Position numbers and translations under genes: made by a program. Below are positions 37,901-47,200 of a DNA stretch of 64,000 bases, piece after piece. The notes under the pieces were generated by a model. It worked only from the letters and a program-made list of their open reading frames with translations, had not been told where the DNA came from and searched no databases. The DNA comes from Chromobacterium piscinae (GTDB lineage: Bacteria > Pseudomonadota > Gammaproteobacteria > Burkholderiales > Chromobacteriaceae). The stretch covers positions 1 through 64,000 of the forward strand of contig NZ_JAJOHV010000012.1 in the NCBI RefSeq assembly GCF_021129175.1. Direction: 5' to 3'. How positions within the stretch are numbered: the first letter of the stretch is position 1; each line of letters opens with the position of its first letter.

Positions 37901-40900
37901 GAAACACCAGCGATGCCAGCGGCTGCTTCAAGATGACCGATATTCGACTTGACCGAACCGAGCGCGCAATATTGCGCATCTTTGGAATCTTGTCGAAAGG
38001 CTTGCGTCAAGCCGGCCAGTTCGACCGGATCTCCTAACTCAGTTCCGGTGCCATGAGCTTCGACATAGCTTACGGTCCGGGCATGGATGCCTGCCTTATC
38101 GAGCGCCTTCCTGATCAGGTCTGCCTGCGCATTGGGGTTGGGCACGGTATACCCGTTCGTCTTTCCACCATGATTTATGCTGGTGCCGGCTATCAAAGCA
38201 TAAATATGGTCGCCATCCTTGATCGCTTGCGAAAGCTTCTTGATCAGGATCGCGCCCACGCCTTCCCCAGGCACGAAACCGTTCGCTTCGGCGCCAAAGC
38301 TTTTGCACTTGCCGTCTTGCGACAACATATGTTTGGCGCTCAGACCGATATAGCCGGTAGGATGAAGATAGAGATTGACCCCCCCGGCGATCGCCATCTC
38401 GCACTCGCCGCGGCGAATGTGTTCGCATGCCTCATGAATCGCCGTCAGCGAAGACGAACACATAGTGTCTATCGGCATGCTGGGGCCGCGCAGATTCAGC
38501 AAATAGGAAACTCGGTTGGCAACCGAGCTGAAGGAAGTATGGGGATAAATCGTTTCTCCGCGCTTGACGAGCTCAAAGCCGTGCAAATCGAAGCCTGTCT
38601 TGGTGATGCCGACGAACACGCCCACTTCACCACGGTGCTTTTCCTCGATGCGCTGCTTTGTATAGCCCGCATCCTCAAGCACCTCCCAGCAGGATTGAAT
38701 AAACAGCCGTTCCTGCGGATCAATCGTGATGGCCTCACGCGGGGAGATATTAAAGAAGAAAGGATCGAAATCCGCGAACCCTTCAAGAAATCCGCCCCAT
38801 TTGCAGTAGCTCTTCCCTTGAGCCACCGCCTTATTCGGGTCTGACTCGAAAAAATCATCCAGTGGCCAGCGGTCCGGTGGAATTTCCGTAATACAGTCCT
38901 TGCCCGCAAGCAGATTATTCCAATATTCAGCCAGATTGGCAGCCTGCGGATAGCGCCCGCTCATTCCGACAATGGCAATGTGCTCATTGGATTCAATGTT
39001 GTGATGCAAATGAGCGCCCTTCGCATCAGATGCGAAGGAGGTCGATGCTTCGGCAGCTTGAGTAGTGGATGCCTCTTCAGAGGAGACGCCGCAGGCGCGG
39101 GACTCCGGCGCTTCGAAACCGGTCCATAGACGACACTCCCTCACATACTCTTCAGCCAGATACTGGGCTAGCGAATCGAGAGTCTGGTGCTCGTAAAACA
39201 GCGTTTTTGATACTTCTCCGAAAACGGCTTCCAGCTCCTGATTAAGCTGAGTGATCAGGAGAGAGTCGATGCCGTAGCTTTCAAGCGGCTCGGAAGTATC
39301 GATCCTGGATGGATCAAGCTTGATCAACTTCCCGTACAAGGTTTTCAGCTCGACGACGACTTTGCTTTGCAATAAGTTTGCTTCGGCAGGTTCGCAAAGC
39401 TCAGCTGTCTTTTGCTGTCGCGGCCAAGCGGCATTCGCTGCGCTGTCTTGCAGTCGACGCGTGACCTTCTCTGGATCGCCTTCAATCACCAGCAACTGGC
39501 TTGTCTCGCCTGCCAGCGCTTGGTGAAGCGCATGCATGCCGTTGTTGGTGCTCATCGGCGTCATGCCTAACGCATTCCTCATTGTCGCTTCGACGTCGGC
39601 GCTGACGCGCATGCCGCCATCCCGCCACAACGGCCAATCAATCGAAATCGTCTTGCCGCGGCGGCGGCCTTCAAGCGTCAGCGCCTGGCGGCGCATGGCG
39701 TAAGCATCCAAGAAGGAATTTGCCGTCGCATAATCAGCCTGCCCGATATTGCCCAATACACCCGTGGCCGACGAAAACAACACGAAAAAATCGAGCGCTA
39801 ACTCTTTCGTCGCTTCGTCCAGACATACCGCGCCATGCACCTTGGCGGCGAATACCGCCTGCCACTCGTCAAACGTCTTGCCAAACATGACATTGTCTCG
39901 CGTCACGCCAGCAGCATGAAGGATGCCGGTAATCGACCCATATTCTCCTTGTATGGTCTGTATCAACCCGTTGACGTCCGCCTGTTTCGACACATCGCAC
40001 TGCAGATAGGCAATGCGGACTCCGCCGCATTCGATTTGCCCAAGCTTTTTGCTCGCCTCCGGGGACAATGCCGAGCGGCCAACCAGGACGATGGTTCCGC
40101 TCTCCATATGGCGAGCGGCGTTCTCAGCCACCAACAATCCCAATCCACCCAAACCGCCTGAAATAAGATAGACACCGTTCCGCCATGGAGCCGGAGCGGC
40201 AGCGCCGGCAAAAGGCGTCTCACGCCAAGACGCGATGAATCGTCCCTCGTCCTGATAGCGAACACGCCGGTCTTCAGGATGACAGCTGTCTACCGTCAGT
40301 CTTTCAACGATCTGCTCCGCCCGGCAATCTTGTTCAAACTCGATCAACTGGCCGGCAATCCGGCTGTTTTCCAGTTCTGCCGTTCTCAGCAAGCCATGCA
40401 ATCCTGCGAACAAACCGCTTTCTGTCCCAGAGGCAAACGCGATTTGAATGAGCGCGTCGGCCGGCTTGCAGATCAGCAAGCTCTTGATCGCGTCGAATGC
40501 CTTTTGCGCCGCGAAAGCAAACCGGTCCGCCGCAGATGCCTGCGGAGGGTTGATGGCAAGAATTCGACTGTGAGGAAGCTGTTTAGCGATCAGATTGGAA
40601 AGTCCATCCTCCAGACCGCACAAAATGATGTGATGCTGCTCATAACGCGCAGCCGTTGCGGCTGGCGCCTCTTCTTTTTGCAACCAAGCCGGAAGAAACA
40701 ACATGGGGCGCGCCGCATCGTCGCCAGCAACGGAGGCCTCTAGCCGCTCCGCTGCCGCGGTGCCGACTTCTCTCTCGCTCAGCGGCGTCGCGGCACGGAC
40801 CCCAGCTTTATCGCGCGGCATCCAATAACGCTCGCGAGCAAAGGCATACGTCGGCAGGCTAACCCGCTGCCGCTCGCCAAGGGAAGGCAGCGCCATCCAA

Positions 40901-43900
40901 TCTATCGACAGCCCATTCACCCACGACTCGGCTAACTTGCTGTAGTTTCTCGCTTCAAGCCATTTGCCAAGCTGCTCTGGTTGACCATGCCCGGCAACAC
41001 CCTTATCGCGTTTTGCATTGCCCGCAAAACAGCCTTCGACGTTCTGCTCATATTTGATGAAACTCGCCAGTTTGGCAGCCAACTCATCGCAAGTGGCGGC
41101 GATAATCGCAAGCCGCTCTTCCATCGGCTCTCGCCCAACCTGCAGCGTATAGGCGATATCTGCCGCGCGCTTGCTTGCCAGCTCCCCTTTGTGGATGGCT
41201 GTGACGAATTTTTCCGCCAGCCGATGCAAGCTGTCTTCGCCCTTAGCCGAAAACACAAACAAAACGGGAATATCCTGTTCGCCAGATCGCGAGGCATGGA
41301 CATCTACGGCATCGTATTCCTCCACTACGAGATGCGCGTTCGCGCCCCCGGCTCCAAACGAGGAAATGCCAGCGATGCGCGGGTATTCAACAGTGTTTCC
41401 CGCAACCTTCACCGCCGGCCTCTTCCAATCAGACAGCTCGTATTGCAAATAAAACGGCGTCGCCGCGAAGTCGATTTCAGGATTGGCGCGGCTCGCATTT
41501 AAAGTCGGGGCAAGCTTCCCATGCTTCATTTGCAAAAGCACTTTCGTCAACCCCGCTATGCCGGCTGCGCTTTCGCCGTGACCTATATTGCTTTTAACCG
41601 ATCCCAAAGCACAAAACTGCTTATCCTCGGTATCCTCCGCAAAGGCTCTGGCCAGTCCCTCCACTTCAATAGGATCGCCTAAGGCAGTTCCCGTGCCATG
41701 CGCTTCGACATAACTGACCGAGCGCGCGTTGACATTGGCGCGCTTTAGCGCTTCAGCAATCAACCGCGCCTGGCCGGCGGGATTCGGCACCGTGTAGCCA
41801 TTCGTTCGCCCGCCCGCGTTCAGCATGCTTCCTTTGATCACCCCATAGATATGGTCGCCATCCTGTCGCGCCTTGGAAAGCGGCTTCAGCAAGATCGCCC
41901 CCACTCCCTCGCCGTCGACGAAACCATCCGCTCCATCGCCAAATGCGCGGCAGCGATCACTGGAAGCCAGCATCCTCATAGCGGTGAGCTTGATGTAATG
42001 CTCGGGCTCGAGTATGAGATTGACCCCACCGGCTATAGCGCATTCGCTAGTGCCGCTGTGAATGCTCTCGATTGCCAGGTGGATGGCAGTCAGCGCTGAT
42101 GAGCATGCCGTATCTACCGCCATGCTCGGGCCGTTAAAGTTGAATAAATAAGAAATACGATTGGCGACAGACCAATAAGCTGCGGCTTCTGGATAATGTG
42201 AGTTCATCACGCCGACGAATACGCCGACCTTGCCCTCACCAGACAGCTTGGCCGGCGTATAACCCGCATCCTCTATGCATGAATACGCCTGCTCAAGAAA
42301 CAGGCGCGCCTGGGGGTCCATGGCCTCTGCTTCGGCCGGCGTGATCCGGAAGAATAGCGGGTCAAACTTGTCCACATCGGCCAGAAATCCGCCCCAGCGG
42401 CTATAACTGCTGTCTTTCTTGCCCTTCTCTTCATCGTAATACCGTCGCCAGTCCCAGCGATCAGCAGGGATTTCGGTAATGCAATTCACGCCGTTCTTGA
42501 GCCGCTCCCAGAACTCGTCGATATTTTCCGCTTGCGGGTATCGGCCCGACAATCCGACAATAGCGATATCGCCTGCATGACCCAGCGGCACCTCCCGACG
42601 CATCGGCTCTGGGTGCATCCGTTTGCTGGGTTTCGCAAACCGCGTGTTCGATTCCGCTTTGCTAAGCCCTTGCATCGGCAACGCGACCTCCGCCGCCGCT
42701 TCCGACGCGATGCTATCCGCGCTTGCGGCGCTGCCAACCGCCAGCAAGCTAGTCAATGCCTCTTTCTTGGCGGCGAGAAAATGCTTGGCAATCGCTTCAA
42801 CGGTTTGATGTTCAAAAAATATGGTGCTGCTGACCGGCCCAAGAACATCCTTGAGCAAGCTGGACATTTTGACGATCAGAATCGAATCCAACCCATATCT
42901 TTCTAGAGGCTCCAGCGGATCGATATCGTCGCTCGGCATCTTGAGCGTCTCGGCCACAACCTGTTTGAAATAGGCTATCGCCGCAGACAGCAGATCCGCC
43001 GCGCTAGTCACTTCATCCTGCTCGACAAGCTGAGCGGTCTGCCTGCCTCCGCGCCGATTCAGCAAACTCGAACCGCGCGCTGCCGCCTCTGACGTCTCCA
43101 GCCTCTGCCGGACAATGCCATCGCTCTCCGCCACCACGATTTGCTGTCCAAGGTCATGCAAACTTTCGACGGCGAAAAACACTGAACGAAAACCCTCCAT
43201 TTCCAGTACGGCTTTCCACATGCTCGGAGACAGCGCGGGTGAGCCAGGAATGCGCAGAAAAGGATCCTCGTACAACCACCAGCCCTCCAGCAGACCAAAT
43301 GTCAGGTGTGCGAACAAGCTGTTTTTGCTGATTTCATTGAGGACAAGCAAGCCATTATTAGCCAGGAGCGCTTTGGCGTTTCGTATCGTATTCGCGATGC
43401 TTTTAGTCGCATGCAGAACATTGGCGGCAATGACGATATCAAAAACTCCGATATCCATGCCTTGCCGCGCGAGCGGCTCTTCCACATTGAATATTCTGTA
43501 GTTCAGGAATGCATTGCCTTTGCCGAATGTCTCTTCGGCATGCTGCAGGAAGGCTTTGGAAATGTCGGTGTAACAATACTCTTCGATATGTTTCTTATAG
43601 GGAGATATTTTCTCCAAAACGACAGCGCTTGTTCCTCCTGTGCCGGCGCCGATCTCCAGGATTCTCAGCTTAGCCGAGGGATTCCATGCCAAGGTTTCAT
43701 GAATGAATCGCTCGACGATGTCGGCCAACGCATCGTTGTAATGCTGCGCGAGCTCGTTATGCTTGTAGATCCCTTCGACCAAAGCCAGAGATGAGTCCGG
43801 GAAAATGACATCGGTAGCCGCTCGCCGACCGGCGAGAATATCCGGCAAAGCAAGCAGTGTCGCCTCTACTAACTCGATTTGCGCTTTAAGGTCTGGTTCT

Positions 43901-44262
43901 TGGCACCATTCAATCTTTCGCCGCCGCCAATCCTCCCATGCAGATGTCTCTGCCTGACGCGGAGATTGGCACTGGTAACGCCCTGCGGCCAGCCGGATAT
44001 AATCTTGGCGCGAAAGCTCGGCGAGGGTTTCCTGAAGCCATTTTTCGTATACAGGCCCCCCCAGGATTCGCCTCGTCAAATCCACAACGCTTCCGCCTCC
44101 CGCCTCCAAGCCCATTGACCGCAAGCTCTCCCATAACAAGGCGGCCAATGCCTTGTCCATCTCGCCCCGCATATGGTTCTTGGCTTCGAAATACTCTCTG
44201 AAGCGGTTTTCCATGAAAAGCGGAACTTCAGCAAACCGATCATCGTACTGATGCCTGCTCAT
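34924..44262 (-). CDS. Trans-AT PKS: cMT-ACP-KS-KR-ACP-KS-DH-KR
   Basis: 3112 residues. N-terminal C-methyltransferase (about 30-375; SAM loop LEIGAGTGGTS near 201, then YTDISKAFLQHAEE), then ACP (Ser460), KS (567-981; Cys720 in DTACSSA, HGTGT), KR (about 1240-1550; Tyr1511), ACP (Ser1667), KS (1757-2199; Cys1935, HGTGT), DH (2385-2660; His2418 in DHVIQG, Asp2591 in HPSILDAALQ), and KR (about 2790-3055; GGAGGIG, Tyr3014). The cMT-ACP finishes a KS-DH-KR module begun on the preceding protein, and the final KR needs the ACP of the next protein, so both ends are split modules. It should add two units: a beta-hydroxy unit, then an enoyl unit. The ATG at 44262 is six bases after the previous stop, whose GTGGAGTAG supplies the ribosome binding site. 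Confidence 0.93.
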   Translation of the reverse strand: MSRHQYDDRFAEVPLFMENRFREYFEAKNHMRGEMDKALAALLWESLRSMGLEAGGGSVVDLTRRILGGPVYEKWLQETLAELSRQDYIRLAAGRYQCQSPRQAETSAWEDWRRRKIEWCQEPDLKAQIELVEATLLALPDILAGRRAATDVIFPDSSLALVEGIYKHNELAQHYNDALADIVERFIHETLAWNPSAKLRILEIGAGTGGTSAVVLEKISPYKKHIEEYCYTDISKAFLQHAEETFGKGNAFLNYRIFNVEEPLARQGMDIGVFDIVIAANVLHATKSIANTIRNAKALLANNGLLVLNEISKNSLFAHLTFGLLEGWWLYEDPFLRIPGSPALSPSMWKAVLEMEGFRSVFFAVESLHDLGQQIVVAESDGIVRQRLETSEAAARGSSLLNRRGGRQTAQLVEQDEVTSAADLLSAAIAYFKQVVAETLKMPSDDIDPLEPLERYGLDSILIVKMSSLLKDVLGPVSSTIFFEHQTVEAIAKHFLAAKKEALTSLLAVGSAASADSIASEAAAEVALPMQGLSKAESNTRFAKPSKRMHPEPMRREVPLGHAGDIAIVGLSGRYPQAENIDEFWERLKNGVNCITEIPADRWDWRRYYDEEKGKKDSSYSRWGGFLADVDKFDPLFFRITPAEAEAMDPQARLFLEQAYSCIEDAGYTPAKLSGEGKVGVFVGVMNSHYPEAAAYWSVANRISYLFNFNGPSMAVDTACSSALTAIHLAIESIHSGTSECAIAGGVNLILEPEHYIKLTAMRMLASSDRCRAFGDGADGFVDGEGVGAILLKPLSKARQDGDHIYGVIKGSMLNAGGRTNGYTVPNPAGQARLIAEALKRANVNARSVSYVEAHGTGTALGDPIEVEGLARAFAEDTEDKQFCALGSVKSNIGHGESAAGIAGLTKVLLQMKHGKLAPTLNASRANPEIDFAATPFYLQYELSDWKRPAVKVAGNTVEYPRIAGISSFGAGGANAHLVVEEYDAVDVHASRSGEQDIPVLFVFSAKGEDSLHRLAEKFVTAIHKGELASKRAADIAYTLQVGREPMEERLAIIAATCDELAAKLASFIKYEQNVEGCFAGNAKRDKGVAGHGQPEQLGKWLEARNYSKLAESWVNGLSIDWMALPSLGERQRVSLPTYAFARERYWMPRDKAGVRAATPLSEREVGTAAAERLEASVAGDDAARPMLFLPAWLQKEEAPAATAARYEQHHIILCGLEDGLSNLIAKQLPHSRILAINPPQASAADRFAFAAQKAFDAIKSLLICKPADALIQIAFASGTESGLFAGLHGLLRTAELENSRIAGQLIEFEQDCRAEQIVERLTVDSCHPEDRRVRYQDEGRFIASWRETPFAGAAAPAPWRNGVYLISGGLGGLGLLVAENAARHMESGTIVLVGRSALSPEASKKLGQIECGGVRIAYLQCDVSKQADVNGLIQTIQGEYGSITGILHAAGVTRDNVMFGKTFDEWQAVFAAKVHGAVCLDEATKELALDFFVLFSSATGVLGNIGQADYATANSFLDAYAMRRQALTLEGRRRGKTISIDWPLWRDGGMRVSADVEATMRNALGMTPMSTNNGMHALHQALAGETSQLLVIEGDPEKVTRRLQDSAANAAWPRQQKTAELCEPAEANLLQSKVVVELKTLYGKLIKLDPSRIDTSEPLESYGIDSLLITQLNQELEAVFGEVSKTLFYEHQTLDSLAQYLAEEYVRECRLWTGFEAPESRACGVSSEEASTTQAAEASTSFASDAKGAHLHHNIESNEHIAIVGMSGRYPQAANLAEYWNNLLAGKDCITEIPPDRWPLDDFFESDPNKAVAQGKSYCKWGGFLEGFADFDPFFFNISPREAITIDPQERLFIQSCWEVLEDAGYTKQRIEEKHRGEVGVFVGITKTGFDLHGFELVKRGETIYPHTSFSSVANRVSYLLNLRGPSMPIDTMCSSSLTAIHEACEHIRRGECEMAIAGGVNLYLHPTGYIGLSAKHMLSQDGKCKSFGAEANGFVPGEGVGAILIKKLSQAIKDGDHIYALIAGTSINHGGKTNGYTVPNPNAQADLIRKALDKAGIHARTVSYVEAHGTGTELGDPVELAGLTQAFRQDSKDAQYCALGSVKSNIGHLEAAAGIAGVSKIVLQMNQQTLVRSLHAEQLNPNIHFARTPFFVQRENAAWQRPVVAIDGQEAKEYPRIACISSFGAGGSNAHIVIQEYHEDDWPAKPDFIAEQAAMIVLSARTQTQLREQAQRLLAAIGGDAFGEDRLRDIAYTLQAGREQMEERLGLTCSTVSELKDKLSAFCSGAERVDGLFVGRSRKEWPLSRLAGDEDMAVVIDAWLRKRKFDKLLDLWVAGFDIDWEAIHKGGKPQRISLPAYPFVKERYWFDDMRASSSRIKSMLPERSVLHPLLHANTSDLSEQRYSSTFTGEEFFFRDHVIQGKAVLPGVASLEMALEAARRATGANAPGMRPIALRHVVWARPITIIDGQPLTIHIGLFPGEGEQVNYEIYSEDTDAAEVVVHGQGVAEPCEQTFLAPLNLEAIRSACGDKAIDAEQCYAAYRSMGIDYGPSHRGIEQIYSGQGQVLAKIRLPADVAATAAQFLVHPSILDAALQSLLGFVSDADYVDVMRKALVPFALTELNAPNLSIKPQWVWAHYSADDCAESGTRKFDISLCDEAGNVGIEMKGFSTREFEWHLPGHGKTAEHDVAMLVPNWSELAGEASDAKFGKHVVLLCGKGHVEPERMAEMMADVDCVGFEAGDVGIGEGFTHYAVRVFERVQNLLAARTQGRTLLQVVVPFRGEHEAMSGLAGLLRTARAEEPGLAAQLIEAARPDDAQGIVDALNVGRLYPEASRIRAENGKHRAQFWRELAVPETNAQLPWKDNGVYLVTGGAGGIGCLFAEEICRRALNPILVLVGRSELDERQVSKLDAMRATGAQVAYRRLDVADAPSLDRLLEEIRAEFGQLNGILHCAGITRDAFILQKRGEDWPDVLAPKVQGIVNLDEASKDMALDMFVTFSSIAAVLGNPGQADYAAANAFMDGYAAYRNRLVQAGSRHGLTLSMNWPFWAEGGMELDKRMEDQKLRAAGLIPMRTETGLRAFYHGLGMGQSQLMVLEGNAEAISGLLEASGR

Positions 44263-44268
44263 GCCTGC

Positions 44269-47200
44269 CTACTCCACATAGTCTGCACTGCTTTCCAGAA
44301 ACATCGATGGTTGCCTTGCGGCATCGTCGCTCAATGCCCCTCCGGCGATCTCTGACACAACAAATTTTCGCGGCGAAGGCTGTGTGAATGTGCGATCCCG
44401 AATGAGCTTTATCAGCGAAGGCTGGCGGTTACGGGCCTCAAAAATAAATTCCGCAGCACTCACTCCATCCATTGCCAGCGAGCGAGTCGTCTTGATAAAA
44501 GCGAGCTGATTGATCGGCCCATTCAGCAGAGTATTCAGCGCCTCCATTCCTTCCTCAGGCTGAAGCGAGCCGACACCCAACTGCTCCATCCGCTCGAGAT
44601 ATTCCGGCAAAGCGACAGCGCCGACCGACCCCCAAAAACCCCAGTTCATGATTTTCACGGCGCAAGGCCACTCCGCGGCCAACCTGCGCGCGAAGACGTC
44701 CTTGAAGGTGCAACCGGATGCGTAATTGCTTTGCCCGGCCGCTTTGGAGAAGGAAATCATCGATGAGAAAAACAAGACGAAATCCAGCGGTTCCTTCCGG
44801 AAAACATGTGCCATATGCGCGCTGATATTGACCTTGGGAGCCAAGCCCGAACGGAAGCTCTCCTCGCTCATCCTGGCTATGCTCTTGTCACTCAAAACGA
44901 TTGCAGAGTGGATTATACCATTGACAATGTCATGCTTGAGCTTGATTTGCGTATACGCTTCCGCTAGCGATTCGCCATCGCTCGCATCGGCCGAGAGATA
45001 AAGGGGGGGCTCGCCGAGTTGCGCCAACCTGTCTATTTTGGCTTGGAGAGTCGCATCCATTGGCTTGCGCCCTATCCAGACAATGCGCGCATCGTAATTG
45101 CGAATCATGTATTCGCTCCAGCATTCGCCGATCCCACCCGCGCCGCCGATAACGACATACACTCCTCGCGCTTTATATAGCTGTGAATCGGCCGCGCGAG
45201 CCTTGCTGGGCAAAAGAAGCTGGCGATACCAAACGCCGCCTCGCCAAGCCCAGACATCGCCGTTCGGGTCGGCGGGAATATGGAACATACCCGGTAGCGG
45301 CCATTCGACATCCGCTTGCAGATCCAGGAGGCGGATGCGCCAATTGGCGAACTCTTTCGCCAGAGAGCCCGCGAATCCACACAAACTTGAGAAAGATGGC
45401 CGTAGCCTGTCAGCAGGGTTGACCGCTTGCGCTTGGCAGGTGATGAAAGTCCAGCCAAGAGCGCGATCCTCGTAGCCGGCAAGCAGCAAGGCCTTGGCCA
45501 TGCGGAAGCATTGAATCACACCGCGCTCTTGATCTGCGATAAAAACGCCCGCTTGGGAAAGTTCAGGATCGCTATCTGGCGCAATCCAGAAAACATGATC
45601 AATAACAGGTAAATTGCCTAACGCAACGGTGATTGATTCGATGTCTGCGTCAGCGTCAAGCCTCATCACATGCGTATGGCGAAAGCGCTGGCTGATGGCG
45701 GCCTGCTCATGCCCATAGCCACCAATCACCAATACTTGCTGATCCTGAGCGGGAAAGAGCCCTTCATCAGGGATAGGCTGCGGCTCCCAGCTAGGCGCGA
45801 GCATGGTAGTCGCGGCCGAACCCACCGTCTCGGCCCCCTGTTCTTGCTTGGAACGCCTAGTCTGGTCGCCATCCTCCTGCAAAACTCTGGCGCATAAGCC
45901 TCTGACGCGAACACGGAGCTCTCCTTCGCTGTCGTATAGATCAGCGTCCAGAATACGCACTGCATCCCGGCTTAGCTGCTCGCGATAAGCGACTACAACC
46001 CACATCTTCGGCGTGCAAGCACCGAACACCTCAACGCTTTCAATAGAGAAAGGCAATAGCGCCTTCGTTGGTTCGACAGCAGGCGAATAGCCCAATATCA
46101 GCCCAAGCGATGCCTGCAATGCGGCATCCAGCATGGCCGGATGCAGGACGTACTGGTTGGCGGTCTGCGATATCTCAGATGGCAACGACAATTTGGCCAT
46201 CACTTTGTCGCGTCCAAGCCATACCTCTTCCACCGCCTGATGGCCTGGCCCATAATCGATGCCCATGCGGCGGAAGCTTTGGTACAGTTGCCTCGCCTCA
46301 ATAGAGCCATTGCGGAACGCCTGCCGCAATTCGCCCAGAGAAACCTTTTGCGGATCATGGATCTCAAAAGCCGCAATGTGTCCCTGTCCGTGTAGCGCAA
46401 AGCTCTCGGGCCCGCTTGAACTAAAGACTTCGAATTCAGCTTCCCCATCCTGCTGTGGCGTCAGCCGGATATGCAACTCGACCGCCCCCCCTTCCACCAT
46501 GGCAGGTTGCGCCCAAGCAACGTCCTTTATGCATATGCCCTGACCTGCCACGGCGCCGTCCGCCATGCCCATGGCCGCATACGCCATTTCAAGGTATGCC
46601 ACCGCTGGCAATGTGGGCCGGCCGCGAACAACATGGTCTTTTAGAAAAAACTCGTCTCCCTTGAATACGGAAGTGAAGCGTTGCTCCGCAAAACTGGAGG
46701 TATTTCGATGCAATAAAGGATGCAGCCTGCCACTATCGGACGAAGCCGCGCACACGGAGGCTGGCAATAGATCCGAGTCGGATACCCAATAGCGCTCCGT
46801 CTCAAACGGATAGCTTGGCAAGCTGACGCGGCGCGGTCGCTCTCCGGCATACAGCCTGGTCCAGTCCAAATCCAGGCCTTTGATCCACAGCGCCAGCAGT
46901 TTTTTGTATTTTCGGCGCGAGAACCATTTGTCTATCGTTTCCATCAGTTCGTCATCGTCCGAGAATAGGGCAAGCGCCTCTTTGTCACGCTGCGCCCGGC
47001 CTCGGAACAAACCTTCGGCCGTGTCGCGGCCCGCAATGAAGTCCTGGAGCTTGCCCTCCAACTCATCGACAGAAACCACAATCACGGCGAGCCTTTCCTC
47101 CATGGCTTCCCGCCCAAGCTGCAAGGTGTAAGCCATATCGCTTAAAGCGTGACTCGAGCGTCTAAAATCAGGCAGCGCTGCTAGCAGTTTGCTGGCTAAG